A stretch of DNA of 56,382 bases, taken from positions 1 to 56,382 of the forward strand of contig CAIOCZ010000123.1 of the NCBI GenBank assembly GCA_903856805.1, in the 5' to 3' direction. The stretch is from an uncultured cyanobacterium (lineage in GTDB: Bacteria > Cyanobacteriota > Cyanobacteriia > PCC-6307 > Cyanobiaceae). Positions 37,142-46,166 of this stretch are shown one piece after another. Position numbers and translations under genes: made by a program. Below the pieces are notes generated by a model. The model did no database searches and was not told the DNA's origin. It was given only the letters and a program-made list of their open reading frames with translations. How positions within the stretch are numbered: the first letter of the stretch is position 1; each line of letters begins with the position of its first letter.

Positions 37142-37246
37142 CCCTGCTGCTGGCTTTAATTCTGGTTGGAGAGTTTTACCAGCCAGGCGACTGATGAGCC
37201 TTAGCTCTGCCATCCTTCATCCTCTTCATCTGACGATCTTCCAGCC

Positions 37247-37522
37247 ATGGCCATTCAGGTATTAATCCCTACCCCCCTGCAGAAATTCACTAATAATCAG
37301 GCCAGTCTTAGCGTGGAAGCTGCCAACGTGGATGAGTTGCTGCAGGCTTTAGAAGCTCATTTCCCAGGAATATTGGATCGTCTTTGCGATGAGAATGGTA
37401 AGCTTCGACGTTTTCTTAACGTTTACGTGAATAGCGAAGATATCCGCTTCCTTGATCACCAAAACACCGCCCTTGTAGCGGGTGATGAGGTGAGCATTGT
37501 TCCAGCCGTGGCGGGGGGCTGA
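37247..37522 (+). CDS. MoaD/ThiS-family ubiquitin-like sulfur carrier
   Basis: 91 aa beta-grasp protein, ATG 37247. It ends in VPAVAGG; the terminal Gly-Gly can be thiocarboxylated or adenylated as in MoaD, ThiS and CysO. The core [49 protein letters not shown] and [13 protein letters not shown] matches this fold. Its position next to thrC, away from moaE and thiazole genes, suggests a cysteine- or threonine-metabolism branch like CysO, which feeds sulfur to a cysteine synthase. This is inference from context. The fold assignment is strong. Confidence 0.9.
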   Translation: MAIQVLIPTPLQKFTNNQASLSVEAANVDELLQALEAHFPGILDRLCDENGKLRRFLNVYVNSEDIRFLDHQNTALVAGDEVSIVPAVAGG

Positions 37523-37654
37523 ACATTCAAGAACCTGCGTCGCGATCGGTGCAGTTCCGCTCATTCGAGTCATCAGGGATGATGACCTGAGGAGGCCCCC
37601 CAAATCGGCTTCGCCGCCATAAGGTTGACAACCCTAGGCTTCACGCGGCCCCAA

Positions 37655-38716
37655 ATGATGTCTTACAACCCGGTCGACCCAACCTCGTTTGACTCAGGGG
37701 CGACCCAGAACAATTCAAATCCCAGTCCAGGCGATTCTCCCCACCCCTCCCTGGTCTCCCAAGATCTTGATGTCAAGGCGTGGCAAGAACCGGCCCGTTG
37801 GTTTGATTATCGCGAAGCGGCCAATCCGGTGCGCAGGGGGCTGACCGAACCGCTCCGTCTGCACCAGTGGGGCCCTGAGCTCCATGCCACCGGCCCGACG
37901 GCCATCCTGCCCATGGATCTGAGCCAGGAGTTGGGTTGCCCGGGACCTGCCACCAGTCCCGCCCTGGCGGCCCATTTTTTGCGCATCCTCGCGGGCGATG
38001 CTCTTGAGGCCAAAGCCGCCGCCACTAGTTCTTTATATGTTGTGCTGAACGGTCGTGGTCGCTTGGATCGCCCGGGCCGTGGGAACGATCCGGCCCTCAA
38101 CCTCGACTGGAACAGCGGGGATGTGGTTGTGCTTCCGGCCGGGGAGCCGCCCCTGTTGGAGGCCCACGAGGACAGTGTTTTGTACTGGGTCCACGATGGC
38201 CCGCTGCTGCAGTATCTCGGGGTGGAGCCGCAAGTGCCACGATTCCGACCTTGCCACTATCCCGCCGACCAGCTGGAGCGGGAGCTCCAGACGTTGCTAG
38301 CCGATCCGAGCGCCGCAAAGGCCAACCGACTCAGTCTGCTGTTGGGGCACGCCGACCTTCCGGCCAGCCGTACCGTGACCCACACCCTCTGGGCGATGCA
38401 GGGGCTGCTGCCCGCTGGGGCCGTTCAGGCACCCCATCGGCACCAATCGGTGGCCCTGGATCTAATCCTTGATTGCGATCCCGGCTGTTACACCCTGGTA
38501 GGCACCGAGCTCGACAGCCACGGTCAGATCCTACGTCCACATCGTATCGACTGGCAGAGCGGTGGTTCCTTTGTCACTCCGCCGGGCTATTGGCATGCCC
38601 ATGGGAACGAGAGCGGCCGTACGGCAAGGCTGCTGCCGATTCAGGATGCCGGCTTACACACCTACCTTCGCAGCCTGGACATCCGCTTCGCCGGAGGCCT
38701 CGCTGGCCAGGATTGA
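37655..38716 (+). CDS. Bicupin-type protein of unknown substrate
   Basis: 353 aa from ATG 37655; a TTG at 37625 is also in frame. Two cupin-like halves: the first with [17 protein letters not shown] and [21 protein letters not shown], the second with [23 protein letters not shown], a probable metal His pair, and [17 protein letters not shown]. The arrangement is that of gentisate dioxygenase-like or other bicupins, but substrate and metal are undetermined. N-terminal residues before about 45 look disordered. Its last 63 bases overlap the 3' end of the convergent ftsH. Confidence 0.7.
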   Translation: MMSYNPVDPTSFDSGATQNNSNPSPGDSPHPSLVSQDLDVKAWQEPARWFDYREAANPVRRGLTEPLRLHQWGPELHATGPTAILPMDLSQELGCPGPATSPALAAHFLRILAGDALEAKAAATSSLYVVLNGRGRLDRPGRGNDPALNLDWNSGDVVVLPAGEPPLLEAHEDSVLYWVHDGPLLQYLGVEPQVPRFRPCHYPADQLERELQTLLADPSAAKANRLSLLLGHADLPASRTVTHTLWAMQGLLPAGAVQAPHRHQSVALDLILDCDPGCYTLVGTELDSHGQILRPHRIDWQSGGSFVTPPGYWHAHGNESGRTARLLPIQDAGLHTYLRSLDIRFAGGLAGQD

Positions 38717-40624
38717 ATCGAGCGGATAGGCCCTGGCCGTCAGCTCTCGGTTCTCCGCTTCCCAGCGTTCAACGGTCTCTCGGAAGCTGTCACCGTTGAT
38801 GGTTTCTTCCGCGATCAGGCGCTCCACCAGGAGGTCCATAAGCTGTCGACGGGGGCCGAGCAGGCTGAGGGCCCGCTCCTGAGCCGTGCTGGCCAAGCTG
38901 CGTACCTGTTGGTCAATGCGCTGGCCGGTTTGGCCGGAATAGTGCGGGTCCGTCCGCATCCAGTCGCGGCCAAGAAAGACTTCGGGCCCATCGCTCTCCA
39001 GGGCCACCGGTCCCAAACTGGAGAAGCCATAACGGGTCACCATCTCCCGGCAAAGGCGGGTGACGGTTTGGAGATCGCCCGCGGCTCCCTGGGTCACCTC
39101 GCTGCGCCCAAATACCACCAATTCGGCGGCCCGTCCCCCCATCGCGACCACGAGGCGGGCGCAAAGGTAGGCCCGACTGATCAGACCGGAATCGAGGATG
39201 TCCTCATCCGGCATCATCCGGGCAAAACCACCGATGCCTCCGGCTCGCGGTAGCAGGGTCACCTTGTCGAGCTGATCGGCGTGGGGAACCAGCGTGGTGA
39301 GCAGGGCGTGCCCCACTTCGTGATAGGCAATCAGCCGCTTCTTGGCACTGTCCTGAAGGGGGGCCGCTGGCAGTCCCATGGTGATCCGTTCCAGGGCATC
39401 CCCAATCGCCTGGTCGTCAATGCTGCTCTGTTCACGACGGGCGGTGAGGATGGCGGCCTCGTTCAACAGGTTGGCCAGGTCGGCTCCGGAAAAGCCTGGG
39501 GTGCGGGAGGCCCAGTCCCGTACCGAGACGGTGTCCGCCAGGGGGCGGCTCCGGGCATGGACCGCCAGGATTTCTTCGCGACCCCGACGGTCGGGGAGGT
39601 CGACGGTGATGCGCCGATCAAAGCGGCCTGGGCGCATGAGGGCTGAATCGAGCACGTCCGGTCGGTTGGTGGCCGCCAACAGAATCACTCCTGAATTGTC
39701 TTCAAATCCATCCATTTCCGTGAGCAGTTGATTGAGGGTTTGTTCCCGCTCATCGTTGCCGCCGCCGATGCCCGCACCCCGTTGGCGTCCCACCGCATCA
39801 ATCTCGTCAATAAAAATGATGCAAGGGGCTTTTGCCTTGGCTTTACGGAATAAATCGCGCACGCGGCTGGCGCCTACCCCAACAAACAATTCGACGAATT
39901 CCGATGCCGCCATCGAGAAAAAAGGCACGCCGGCCTCCCCGGCAATCGCTTTGGCCAGGAGGGTTTTGCCGGTGCCAGGTGGTCCCACCAATAGAACCCC
40001 CTTGGGGATTTTGGCGCCGATGGTGGTGAACCGCTCGGGAGTTTTGAGGAAGGTGACGACTTCCTGAAGTTCTTCTTTGGCTTCGTTGATTCCGGCGACA
40101 TCCTCGAACCGCACCGTCACGCTGCCTTCGGCTTGCAGCCGTGGTTGGCTGCGTCCAAACCCCATCGCCTTGTTGACGTTCTGGGCAGAGCGCCGAACCA
40201 GCAGGGTGAGGCCTAACAGCAGCATCACCACGATCAAGGTGTTGCTCACCAGGCTCGCCATGGCGTCGTCCCGCTGCTCATCGCGGACGGACAGGGGAAC
40301 GTTGGCCTGCTCCGCCGTGCGCAACAGGAGCTGGTTATCGCTGAAAACGGCGACTTCAGCCGTGCGGCCATCGCGAAACTGGACGCTCACCAACCGTTGG
40401 CGAGGTAATAGCTCCAGGCTGTTCACCTTGCCCTGGCCCAGGTCCTGCAGCAACTGGCTGTAGGAGGGCGCATTCGAGCGCCCTCCCTCAATCGAGAACG
40501 ACCGGGAGGGACCGTCGCTGCCCTTCTTCGGAGCTGCTCCCTGCCCATGGGCGGGGGTGGCCTTGTCCCCTGGGGATGCCGGGACCTTCGACGAGGATTC
40601 GGCCGGCGGAAGGCTGTTGCTCAC
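38654..40624 (-). CDS. ftsH: ATP-dependent zinc metalloprotease FtsH
   Basis: Membrane AAA+ protease of about 656 aa. In cyanobacteria FtsH complexes clear damaged D1 in photosystem II repair and control iron regulators. N-terminal membrane anchor in the region [14 protein letters not shown], then AAA: Walker [16 protein letters not shown], Walker [13 protein letters not shown] and the second region of homology [13 protein letters not shown]. The zinc protease signature is [10 protein letters not shown], where Val replaces the commoner Ala of HEAGH. The first 45 residues are low-complexity. Which of the four cyanobacterial paralogues it is cannot be settled. Its 3' end overlaps the bicupin gene. 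Confidence 0.94.
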   Translation of the reverse strand: MSNSLPPAESSSKVPASPGDKATPAHGQGAAPKKGSDGPSRSFSIEGGRSNAPSYSQLLQDLGQGKVNSLELLPRQRLVSVQFRDGRTAEVAVFSDNQLLLRTAEQANVPLSVRDEQRDDAMASLVSNTLIVVMLLLGLTLLVRRSAQNVNKAMGFGRSQPRLQAEGSVTVRFEDVAGINEAKEELQEVVTFLKTPERFTTIGAKIPKGVLLVGPPGTGKTLLAKAIAGEAGVPFFSMAASEFVELFVGVGASRVRDLFRKAKAKAPCIIFIDEIDAVGRQRGAGIGGGNDEREQTLNQLLTEMDGFEDNSGVILLAATNRPDVLDSALMRPGRFDRRITVDLPDRRGREEILAVHARSRPLADTVSVRDWASRTPGFSGADLANLLNEAAILTARREQSSIDDQAIGDALERITMGLPAAPLQDSAKKRLIAYHEVGHALLTTLVPHADQLDKVTLLPRAGGIGGFARMMPDEDILDSGLISRAYLCARLVVAMGGRAAELVVFGRSEVTQGAAGDLQTVTRLCREMVTRYGFSSLGPVALESDGPEVFLGRDWMRTDPHYSGQTGQRIDQQVRSLASTAQERALSLLGPRRQLMDLLVERLIAEETINGDSFRETVERWEAENRELTARAYPLDSILASEASGEADVQAAKVGV

Positions 40625-40709
40625 GGGGAACCGACCAGTGGAGAGAGTTTAACGATTTGACGAAAGGTCCATCGACATCGGAAGATCATCGTTTGGCTGA
40701 GAGTGCGGG

Positions 40710-40889
40710 ATGGCTGTTCCCAAGAAGAAAACGTCGAAAGGCAAGCGCAACCAGCGCCATGCCCACTGGAAGGCCAAGGCCGGAGTGGCGGCTCAGAAGG
40801 CCATGTCCCTCGGCAAGTCTGTGCTGAGCGGCCGGGCCCAGGGCTTTGTCTACCCGATCGCCGAGCCTGATGACGACAGCGAAGCCTGA
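40710..40889 (+). CDS. rpmF: 50S ribosomal protein L32
   Basis: 59-aa large-subunit protein. ATG 40710 starts [20 protein letters not shown], which is the classic bL32 beginning. The rest is [20 protein letters not shown] and an extended acidic tail EPDDDSEA seen in cyanobacteria. The usual zinc Cys residues are absent, so this is the Zn-independent form. It is divergent from ftsH with 85 bases between starts. Confidence 0.95.
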   Translation: MAVPKKKTSKGKRNQRHAHWKAKAGVAAQKAMSLGKSVLSGRAQGFVYPIAEPDDDSEA

Positions 40890-41231
40890 TCTCCTGGAGC
40901 CACGGCGACCCTCCCAGGGATCGGCAACCTGGGCAGGGTCCACCCCATCGGAGTGGCTGAATGGCTGGTCGCCCTTGAAAGCGTTTCCAGGGCCGGCTAG
41001 AAGCCGGTGCTTGAGGGCGACTGATTCTTGGACGTTTGACAAGCGACGTTTGCAGGGCTCCTGAGGGTTCGGCGCAGAAGGGCTTGGGTTCACGACCCAG
41101 GCCCTTCGACCGTCGTCCGATCGGCCTGACTCTTGGGTCACCGCGTTCAGAGGGATCTCCCCCCACCGGCCCACCCCGCCAGCCCAGATTGCGTCTGGCG
41201 ATGGGCACGGCTGTTCGGCTGTGTTCCTCGA
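40890..41231. other. 342-base structured gap after rpmF
   Basis: No supported ORF. Three strong hairpins stand out. GACCCT-CCCAGG (40907-40918) pairs with CCTGGG-AGGGTC (40928-40940), with one bulged base. GCCGGC (40992-40997) pairs with GCCGGT (41003-41008). Finally GAAGGGCTTGGGT (41077-41089) pairs with ACCCAGGCCCTTC (41095-41107), 13 bp with one wobble. None is followed by a T run, so they are not ordinary terminators. A structured RNA or mRNA 3' element is possible. A tRNA-Ser-like opening near 40950 does not fold. Confidence 0.5.
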
Positions 41232-41579
41232 TCAGCTGCCCAGCTTGAAGGCTTCCACGACCACCGAATAGATCAGGCCCAGCCTGACGTTGTCCACTAG
41301 AAGCCAGGCTAGGGGAGGATCTCCCGTCACCAGCCGGCCCCGCAGTCGAACCACCGCCTCGAGCAGCAACACCACGATCAGCACGGCCAGGGGTCTACCC
41401 CCTGGAACCGCCACCATCAACAGGCTGGAGAGGTTCTGCCCGACGAACCAACCCGCCAACAGGGCCAGCAGTCCCAGGCTGGCGCCGCGCCAGCTGTTGC
41501 GTAGTTGCGCTTTCAGCGCCCTGCCGATCCGCTCCTGGGCCCCTTGGAGTCGGGTGTGCTGCATGGGGAGAGAACTCAT
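41232..41579 (-). CDS. Ycf20-like (DUF565) membrane protein
   Basis: 115 aa small membrane protein from ATG 41579, ahead of the frame's longer open extension. About three hydrophobic segments: SLGLLALLAGWFVGQNLSSLL, PLAVLIVVLLLEAVVRL and WLLVDNVRLGLIYSVVVEAF. The N-terminal RLQGAQERIGRALKAQL and RNSWRGASLG match the DUF565/Ycf20 family, which in plastids affects light dissipation; the cyanobacterial role is unclear. The start overlaps the phosphatase stop by 4 bases (coupled). Confidence 0.8.
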   Translation of the reverse strand: MSSLPMQHTRLQGAQERIGRALKAQLRNSWRGASLGLLALLAGWFVGQNLSSLLMVAVPGGRPLAVLIVVLLLEAVVRLRGRLVTGDPPLAWLLVDNVRLGLIYSVVVEAFKLGS

Positions 41580-42337
41580 GGTTGGGGCAGCAGGCACTGC
41601 AGATAGGAGAGCGTCACCATGCCCTGGGGGCAAGGGGGCCCACGGCGGACCGTGCTGGCGGCCGTGTTTGTTCCCAGGCCATCCACTACGGCTCGGGCGG
41701 CGAAGAAGTGTTCCGGCGGCTCCAGGGCCGACTGGGCGCTGAGGGTGATGAGGCAGGCGAGCCCGGCGGCGCTGGCGGCCGCCAGGCCTTGGGCGGAGTC
41801 CTCCAGCACCAGGAGCCGTTGGGGTGGCAGGCCGAGTCGCTGCACCGCCAACAGATAGCCCTCCGGATCAGGCTTCTTGGTGGACACATCTTCTCCACAG
41901 ATCCAAAAGGCGAAGGCGTTGGCCAGATCCCCGAGGGTGGTGGCCGCCAGGGCCTCCACGGCACTGCGGGAGCTGGTGGTCACGATTCCCTGCCGGAGGC
42001 CGGCCTGGTGGGCTTCCCGGATCAGACGTTCCACGCCGGGCCGCAGGGGCAGCTGGCCTGTGCCAATGAGATCGGCGTAATGCTGTTGTTTGCGGCGCTG
42101 CAGCCGCTGCAGTCGTTCCGGTGCAGGAGGCTGGCCTTCCATGGTGGTGAGATAGGCCGCCATGCGCTCACGGCCGCCACTGATCGCCAACAGCCGCTGG
42201 TAGGTGGGTCCATCCCAGCGCCAGGGCAGACCCTCCTCGGCAAAGGCCTGGTTGAAGGCCCGGCGATGGCCATTGGCCTCGGTTTCAGCCAAGGTGCCAT
42301 CCACATCCCATAGCAGTGCCGCAGGCCCTTCGCCCAT
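41576..42337 (-). CDS. CbbY-like HAD-IA phosphatase
   Basis: 253 aa. Motif I ALLWDVDGTLAETEANGHRRAF (nucleophile Asp), motif II TTSSR, motif III Lys in STKKPDPEGYLLA and motif IV LVLEDSAQGLAAA. The long helical cap (PTYQRLLAISGGRERMAAYL) is the CbbY/CbbZ type, which removes xylulose-1,5-bisphosphate, an inhibitor of Rubisco, in related organisms. That role is likely but not proven here. It precedes and overlaps ycf20 by 4 bases. Confidence 0.85.
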   Translation of the reverse strand: MGEGPAALLWDVDGTLAETEANGHRRAFNQAFAEEGLPWRWDGPTYQRLLAISGGRERMAAYLTTMEGQPPAPERLQRLQRRKQQHYADLIGTGQLPLRPGVERLIREAHQAGLRQGIVTTSSRSAVEALAATTLGDLANAFAFWICGEDVSTKKPDPEGYLLAVQRLGLPPQRLLVLEDSAQGLAAASAAGLACLITLSAQSALEPPEHFFAARAVVDGLGTNTAASTVRRGPPCPQGMVTLSYLQCLLPQP

Positions 42338-42410
42338 GCCGATTCGCCGGCCGCAGTGGCCACGCTAGGGGGGTGCCGCAACGGCGCTCGCCGCGCACAA
42401 TGCGGAGGCG

Positions 42411-44336
42411 TTGCTGTTCTGTTCGTTGCTCTTTGCTCCTGCCGAGCAGCGCTGGTTGTTGCCCCAGCCCCTGGCCTCCGAAGGGGGTGGTCAGGCCAGG
42501 GAGGCCGCCGCGGGGCTCGGCCCTCCGGGGACCCCGGGGTTGCCGGCGGAGCTGGTCGCGGTGCTGTGGCGGCGCGGTCATGGGGATCGGACGGCCCTTC
42601 TCCAGCTCCTCGATCCACCCGCAGCCCCGGATCCCCGCGACCATTTCGCGGATCTGGTTGGGGCGGAATTGCGGCTGGAGCGGGCCTGTGGCAACGGAGA
42701 GGCCATAGCGATCTGCGGGGATTACGACGCTGATGGCATGACCAGCACTGCCCTGCTGGTGGGGGTGTTGGACCGGCTCGGTGCGCGGCCCCATCCGGCG
42801 ATCCCCAGTCGGATGGAGGAGGGCTATGGCCTCAATGTCGCCATGGTGGAGCGGCTGGCGGCGGAGGGAATCCGGCTGCTGATCACCGTGGACAACGGCG
42901 TGGCGGCCCGGGAGGCGCTGGAGCGGGCCGCAGCCCTCGGCCTGGAGGTGATCCTCACCGATCACCACACCTTGCCGGAGCAGTTGCCGCCCCATCTCGC
43001 CCTGCTCCATCCGGCCGTGACCCCCGAAGGCTCCCCCTTCCGTGGCCTGGCGGGGGTTGGATTGGCCCATGTGCTGGCCAGTGGCCTCTGCCGGCGCCTG
43101 GGGCGGAAGGACGGTCTGGCGGTGGCGCTGAATCTGTTTTGTATCGGCACCATTGCTGACATGGCGCCCCTGAATGGAGTGAACCGTCGCTGGCTGATGG
43201 ACGGGCTCCCCCTGCTGGGCCAGACCCGGCTGGCGGGTCTGAAGGCCCTGCGGCAGTTGGCGGGCCTTGAGCCCGGTCCCCTCGATGCGGAAGCGGTGGG
43301 GTTTCAGCTGGCGCCCCGCATCAACGCGGTGGGCCGCTTGGGGGATCCTCTGATGGTGGTGGAGCTGCTCACCACCAACGACGAGGAACGGGCCCTGGAA
43401 TTGGCACGCCGTTGCGATGGCCTGAATCGGCAGCGGCGTGAGCTTTGCCTGGCCATCGAAGCGGAGGCCCTAGCCCTGCTGGAGGCCGACGGTCCCCAGC
43501 GGTCGGCCTTCTTGTTACTGGCCCAGAGCCATTGGCACCATGGTGTGATCGGCATCGTGGCGGCCCGATTGGTCGAGCGTTTCGGTCTGCCGGTGGCCCT
43601 GCTGGCGGGCGAGGGGGACGGGCGATTGCGGGCCTCGGTGCGAGCGCCTCGGGGCTTCGCGGTGGATCGTGCGCTCCAGGACTGTGCCGAGCTCCTGGAG
43701 CGCCATGGGGGCCATCCCGCCGCGGGGGGGTTCACGGTGCGGGCTGAATGCCTCAGTGCGCTGCATGGGCGCCTCAATGGGTTGGCCGAGGCCTGGTTGG
43801 CGGCCGGTGGGGGCGGACGCTTGGTGGAGCCGGAGGCGTTGCTGGCGTTGACGCGTATTGATCGGGACTTCTTTCGCCAGCTCCAGCGGCTTGAGCCCTT
43901 CGGCATCGGCCATCCCGCGCCGGTGTTCTGGAGTCGGAACTGCCGAATCGCAGACCAGAAGCTGTTGCGGGGGGGGCACCTGCAGTTGCAGCTGGAACAG
44001 GATGGGGCGGTGCGGCGGGCGATGGCCTGGCGATGGACCGGCGAGACGCCCCTGCGGGGGCCGGTGGATGTGGCCTATCGCCTACGGCTTGACCGCTGGC
44101 AGGGGCAGGAGCGGCTGCAACTGGAGCTGGTGGGCCTCCGGGCCAGCAGTGGGGGAGAGGTTGTTCTCCAGTGGGGGGACCGTCGTTATTGGTGTCGCCT
44201 CCAGGAGGAGGCCCTCGTGATTCGTAACGCGGCCGGGGACGAGCTGCACAGTGATCGGGAGGAAGCGATGGCGCAGCATCCCTACCTGCAAGCCCTGATA
44301 CGGGAGGCCTCCACCGCCCTAGGGCTGACCCCATGA
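42411..44336 (+). CDS. recJ: Single-stranded-DNA exonuclease RecJ
   Basis: 5'-to-3' ssDNA exonuclease of recombination and mismatch repair. 641 aa; TTG start at 42411. DHH-family motifs are CGDYDADGMTSTALL, LLITVDNGVAA and EVILTDHHTLPEQLP. They are followed by the region LNLFCIGTIADMAPLNG. The DHHA1 half shows SHWHHGVIGIVAARLVERF and RHGGHPAAGGFTV. The OB-like C-terminal part follows. Starts close to the HAD gene on the opposite strand (divergent, 73 bases apart). Confidence 0.93.
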   Translation: MLFCSLLFAPAEQRWLLPQPLASEGGGQAREAAAGLGPPGTPGLPAELVAVLWRRGHGDRTALLQLLDPPAAPDPRDHFADLVGAELRLERACGNGEAIAICGDYDADGMTSTALLVGVLDRLGARPHPAIPSRMEEGYGLNVAMVERLAAEGIRLLITVDNGVAAREALERAAALGLEVILTDHHTLPEQLPPHLALLHPAVTPEGSPFRGLAGVGLAHVLASGLCRRLGRKDGLAVALNLFCIGTIADMAPLNGVNRRWLMDGLPLLGQTRLAGLKALRQLAGLEPGPLDAEAVGFQLAPRINAVGRLGDPLMVVELLTTNDEERALELARRCDGLNRQRRELCLAIEAEALALLEADGPQRSAFLLLAQSHWHHGVIGIVAARLVERFGLPVALLAGEGDGRLRASVRAPRGFAVDRALQDCAELLERHGGHPAAGGFTVRAECLSALHGRLNGLAEAWLAAGGGGRLVEPEALLALTRIDRDFFRQLQRLEPFGIGHPAPVFWSRNCRIADQKLLRGGHLQLQLEQDGAVRRAMAWRWTGETPLRGPVDVAYRLRLDRWQGQERLQLELVGLRASSGGEVVLQWGDRRYWCRLQEEALVIRNAAGDELHSDREEAMAQHPYLQALIREASTALGLTP

Positions 44337-44410
44337 ACGGCCTGGCCGCTCCCTTGGGCTGGACAGCCGCAGGAGCCCACGCTTGAAACGTTCAGGGGCT
44401 GAGCACCATC

Positions 44411-44446
44411 AAAAAGCCGGCCAGAACCAGGGGTCCCGACCGGCTT
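44411..44446 (-). terminator. Intrinsic terminator of psb30 (minus strand)
   Basis: On the minus strand AAGCCGG (44446-44440) pairs with CCGGCTT (44420-44414) around a 19-base loop, and the RNA then ends in a run of U from the A-tract 44411-44415. It lies 36 bases after the psb30 stop, on the boundary with recJ. Confidence 0.75.
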
Positions 44447-44481
44447 GGCATGTGCTGAATTGGCAGTCTGGTTCTGGAGAA

Positions 44482-44589
44482 CTAGAGGGCGCCGCGGCGG
44501 AAAAACAGGATGAACACCACCGCAGGCCCGGCCAAGGTGATGAGGGCCAGGGCTCCGAAGTTGGCGATCAGGTGGAAATCGATACCCAT
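44482..44589 (-). CDS. psb30: Photosystem II protein Psb30 (Ycf12)
   Basis: 35-aa single-helix subunit at the periphery of photosystem II, stabilising the complex. The product begins [20 protein letters not shown] and ends [15 protein letters not shown], the well-conserved Ycf12 sequence. ATG 44589, TAG at 44482-44484. Such tiny genes are often missed by length cut-offs. A minus-strand terminator follows. It is transcribed towards recJ and away from the YkgJ gene. Confidence 0.95.
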   Translation of the reverse strand: MGIDFHLIANFGALALITLAGPAVVFILFFRRGAL

Positions 44590-44737
44590 GGTGAAAGCGG
44601 TCGGAGGACGGCGTTGGCTTCAGACACTACCTGGCTGGATCCAGGGAATTGGCCCAGTTCGGGCTCCCTGTGACGGCTTGTCACAGCCCCGCGGCGGACC
44701 ACCAGGCAGCATGGGGGGATCCGGTGATCACTGCTCC

Positions 44738-45106
44738 ATGACCCCGCGCCGTCCATCCGAGCGCTGGACCTGTATTTCCGGTTGTGGTGCCTGTTGCCGC
44801 CTGGATCCCAGCCTGCGCCCGGAGGCCCTTGATGCCCTCAGTCCTGAGCAGCGTCAGACCTACCTGGCCCTGGTCGGGCCTGACGGGTGGTGCATCCACT
44901 TCGACACGGGCGCCCGGCGCTGCCGCATCTATGCCGACCGTCCGGATTTCTGTCGGGTGAGCAACCTGATGGCCCTGTTTGGGGCTGAAGGCCTGGACGC
45001 CGATGCCCTTGCCATCAGCTGCTGTACCCAGCAGATCCGCAGTGAACTGGGGGGCCGTGGCAGGGTAATGCGGCGCTTTCGTCGGGCCATTCGTCCATCC
45101 TCCTGA
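44738..45106 (+). CDS. YkgJ-family cysteine cluster protein
   Basis: 122 aa, ATG 44738. Cys residues are arranged as CISGCGACCRLD, then GWCIHFDTGARRCRIYADRPDFCRVSNL: the YkgJ/Fli-type cluster that binds zinc or an Fe-S centre. Function unknown. A late CC pair (ISCCTQQ) is also conserved. Starts 15 bases before a run of three genes on the + strand. Confidence 0.88.
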   Translation: MTPRRPSERWTCISGCGACCRLDPSLRPEALDALSPEQRQTYLALVGPDGWCIHFDTGARRCRIYADRPDFCRVSNLMALFGAEGLDADALAISCCTQQIRSELGGRGRVMRRFRRAIRPSS

Positions 45107-45121
45107 GCCGGTTCCCAGCCC

Positions 45122-45499
45122 ATGACCACTCCTTCGCCGGGGTCTCCATCCGACGAGCATCAGGTCCCTAGCCAGGGAGCCTCCACCTGGGGCGCTGTCT
45201 TTGTGAGTACGGCTACCACGGTCTTTCTTGCCGAACTCGGCGACAAAACCCAATTGGCGGCCCTGTTGCTCTCGGCCCAATCGGGACGGCCGCTGGTGGT
45301 GTTCGTTGGAGCCTCGCTGGCCCTGATCAGTTCCAGTCTGGTGGGGGTTTTACTGGGCCGAGGCCTTTCACGACTGATGGAACCCCGTCAGTTGGAGCGG
45401 GCGGCGGGGGTGCTGATGGTGGCGATGGGGCTCTGGCTGGGGCGCCAAGCGATGCTCCAGCTGGCGCCTGATCTGGTGGCGCACCTCGCCAGGGCCTGA
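45122..45499 (+). CDS. GDT1/TMEM165 family transporter, first half
   Basis: 125 aa. Carries the signature AELGDKTQLAALLLS, where the acidic residues bind the cation, plus two or three helices (LVVFVGASLALISSSLVGVLLG, GVLMVAMGLWLGRQAML). It has half the size of the fused GDT1 protein of other bacteria and is followed by a second half-size gene 47 bases on. Together they are expected to form one Mn2+/Ca2+ exchanger like cyanobacterial Mnx, which exports excess Mn2+ to the thylakoid lumen for PSII. N-terminal residues before the helix are disordered. Confidence 0.85.
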   Translation: MTTPSPGSPSDEHQVPSQGASTWGAVFVSTATTVFLAELGDKTQLAALLLSAQSGRPLVVFVGASLALISSSLVGVLLGRGLSRLMEPRQLERAAGVLMVAMGLWLGRQAMLQLAPDLVAHLARA

Positions 45500-45546
45500 T
45501 TGATTCCGGTCCCCGCGGTTCCCCAGCCCATTCCCCATCCTTCCCC

Positions 45547-45861
45547 ATGCCGTTCGCCCTGCTTGCCTCCACCTTCGCCACCGTGTTTCTGGCGGAATTG
45601 GGGGATAAGACCCAGCTGGCGATCGTCAGCATCAGCGGCACCTCCTCCCGCCCGGGCGCCGTCTTTGCCGGGAGTGCCGCTGCCCTTGTGCTGGCGAGCC
45701 TGGTGGGGGCCGCCGCTGGTGGATCCCTGTCCAGCCTGATCCCCACCAATGCCCTGCAACTGGGGGCGGCCTTGGGGTTCCTGATCATTGGCGGCAACTT
45801 GATCAGGCGTTCCCTGGCCTTGGCGGACGAGGCTGAGGATGGGGTGCCGCCCGCTCCTTAA
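45547..45861 (+). CDS. GDT1/TMEM165 family transporter, second half
   Basis: 104 aa. The same signature appears early: FLAELGDKTQLAIVSIS. Two further helices (AVFAGSAAALVLASLVGAAAGG and LGAALGFLIIGGNLI) complete a three-helix half. With the preceding gene it forms a split inverted-repeat transporter. Small C-terminal tail. No terminator is seen after it. Confidence 0.86.
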   Translation: MPFALLASTFATVFLAELGDKTQLAIVSISGTSSRPGAVFAGSAAALVLASLVGAAAGGSLSSLIPTNALQLGAALGFLIIGGNLIRRSLALADEAEDGVPPAP

Positions 45862-46166
45862 ACTCTGAGCGGTCCGTCTTGATCGGTCCGGTCGGAGTCC
45901 CATGTCAGGCTCCAGCTCTAAGGCGTTCCTGAACGCCATGGTTCCTGAACCCCGGAAGGCCCAGGCTGAAGGGATCCTGGAAACCCTTCCCCCGCGCCCC
46001 CTCTACCGTTCCGGCGTTGGGACCGTTCCCTGGCCGCCCCGGTCTTGGCGCCGGCTCCGCCCTTGCCGCAGCCGCGGTTTTCCCGAGCCTGGCCTGCTCA
46101 CTTGACAGAGCCTCCCCTGAGCCTCCGCTCCGCTCCAGTACCCCCTCAGCGCCCCACGCAAGTCCG
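45862..46166. other. 305-base gap before the RNB-family gene
   Basis: No supported gene: a 67-codon + strand ORF at 45902-46105 reads as Pro/Arg-rich with no family character. The RNB-family frame is itself open back to 46017, but that segment is low in conserved content. The rpsR and rpmG genes often found beside cyanobacterial RNB genes are absent here. Confidence 0.5.

Noticed and set aside
40949-41045. tRNA-Ser-like opening (GGAGTGGCTGAATGG followed by a TGA-containing loop)
   Set aside because: The anticodon stem does not pair, and no T-arm GGTTCGA or matching acceptor 3' strand is found at a proper distance. At best a fossil.
45902-46105. 67-codon + strand ORF before the RNB-family gene
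   Set aside because: Pro/Arg-rich, no Shine-Dalgarno of note, and it overlaps the likely leader of the RNB-family gene.
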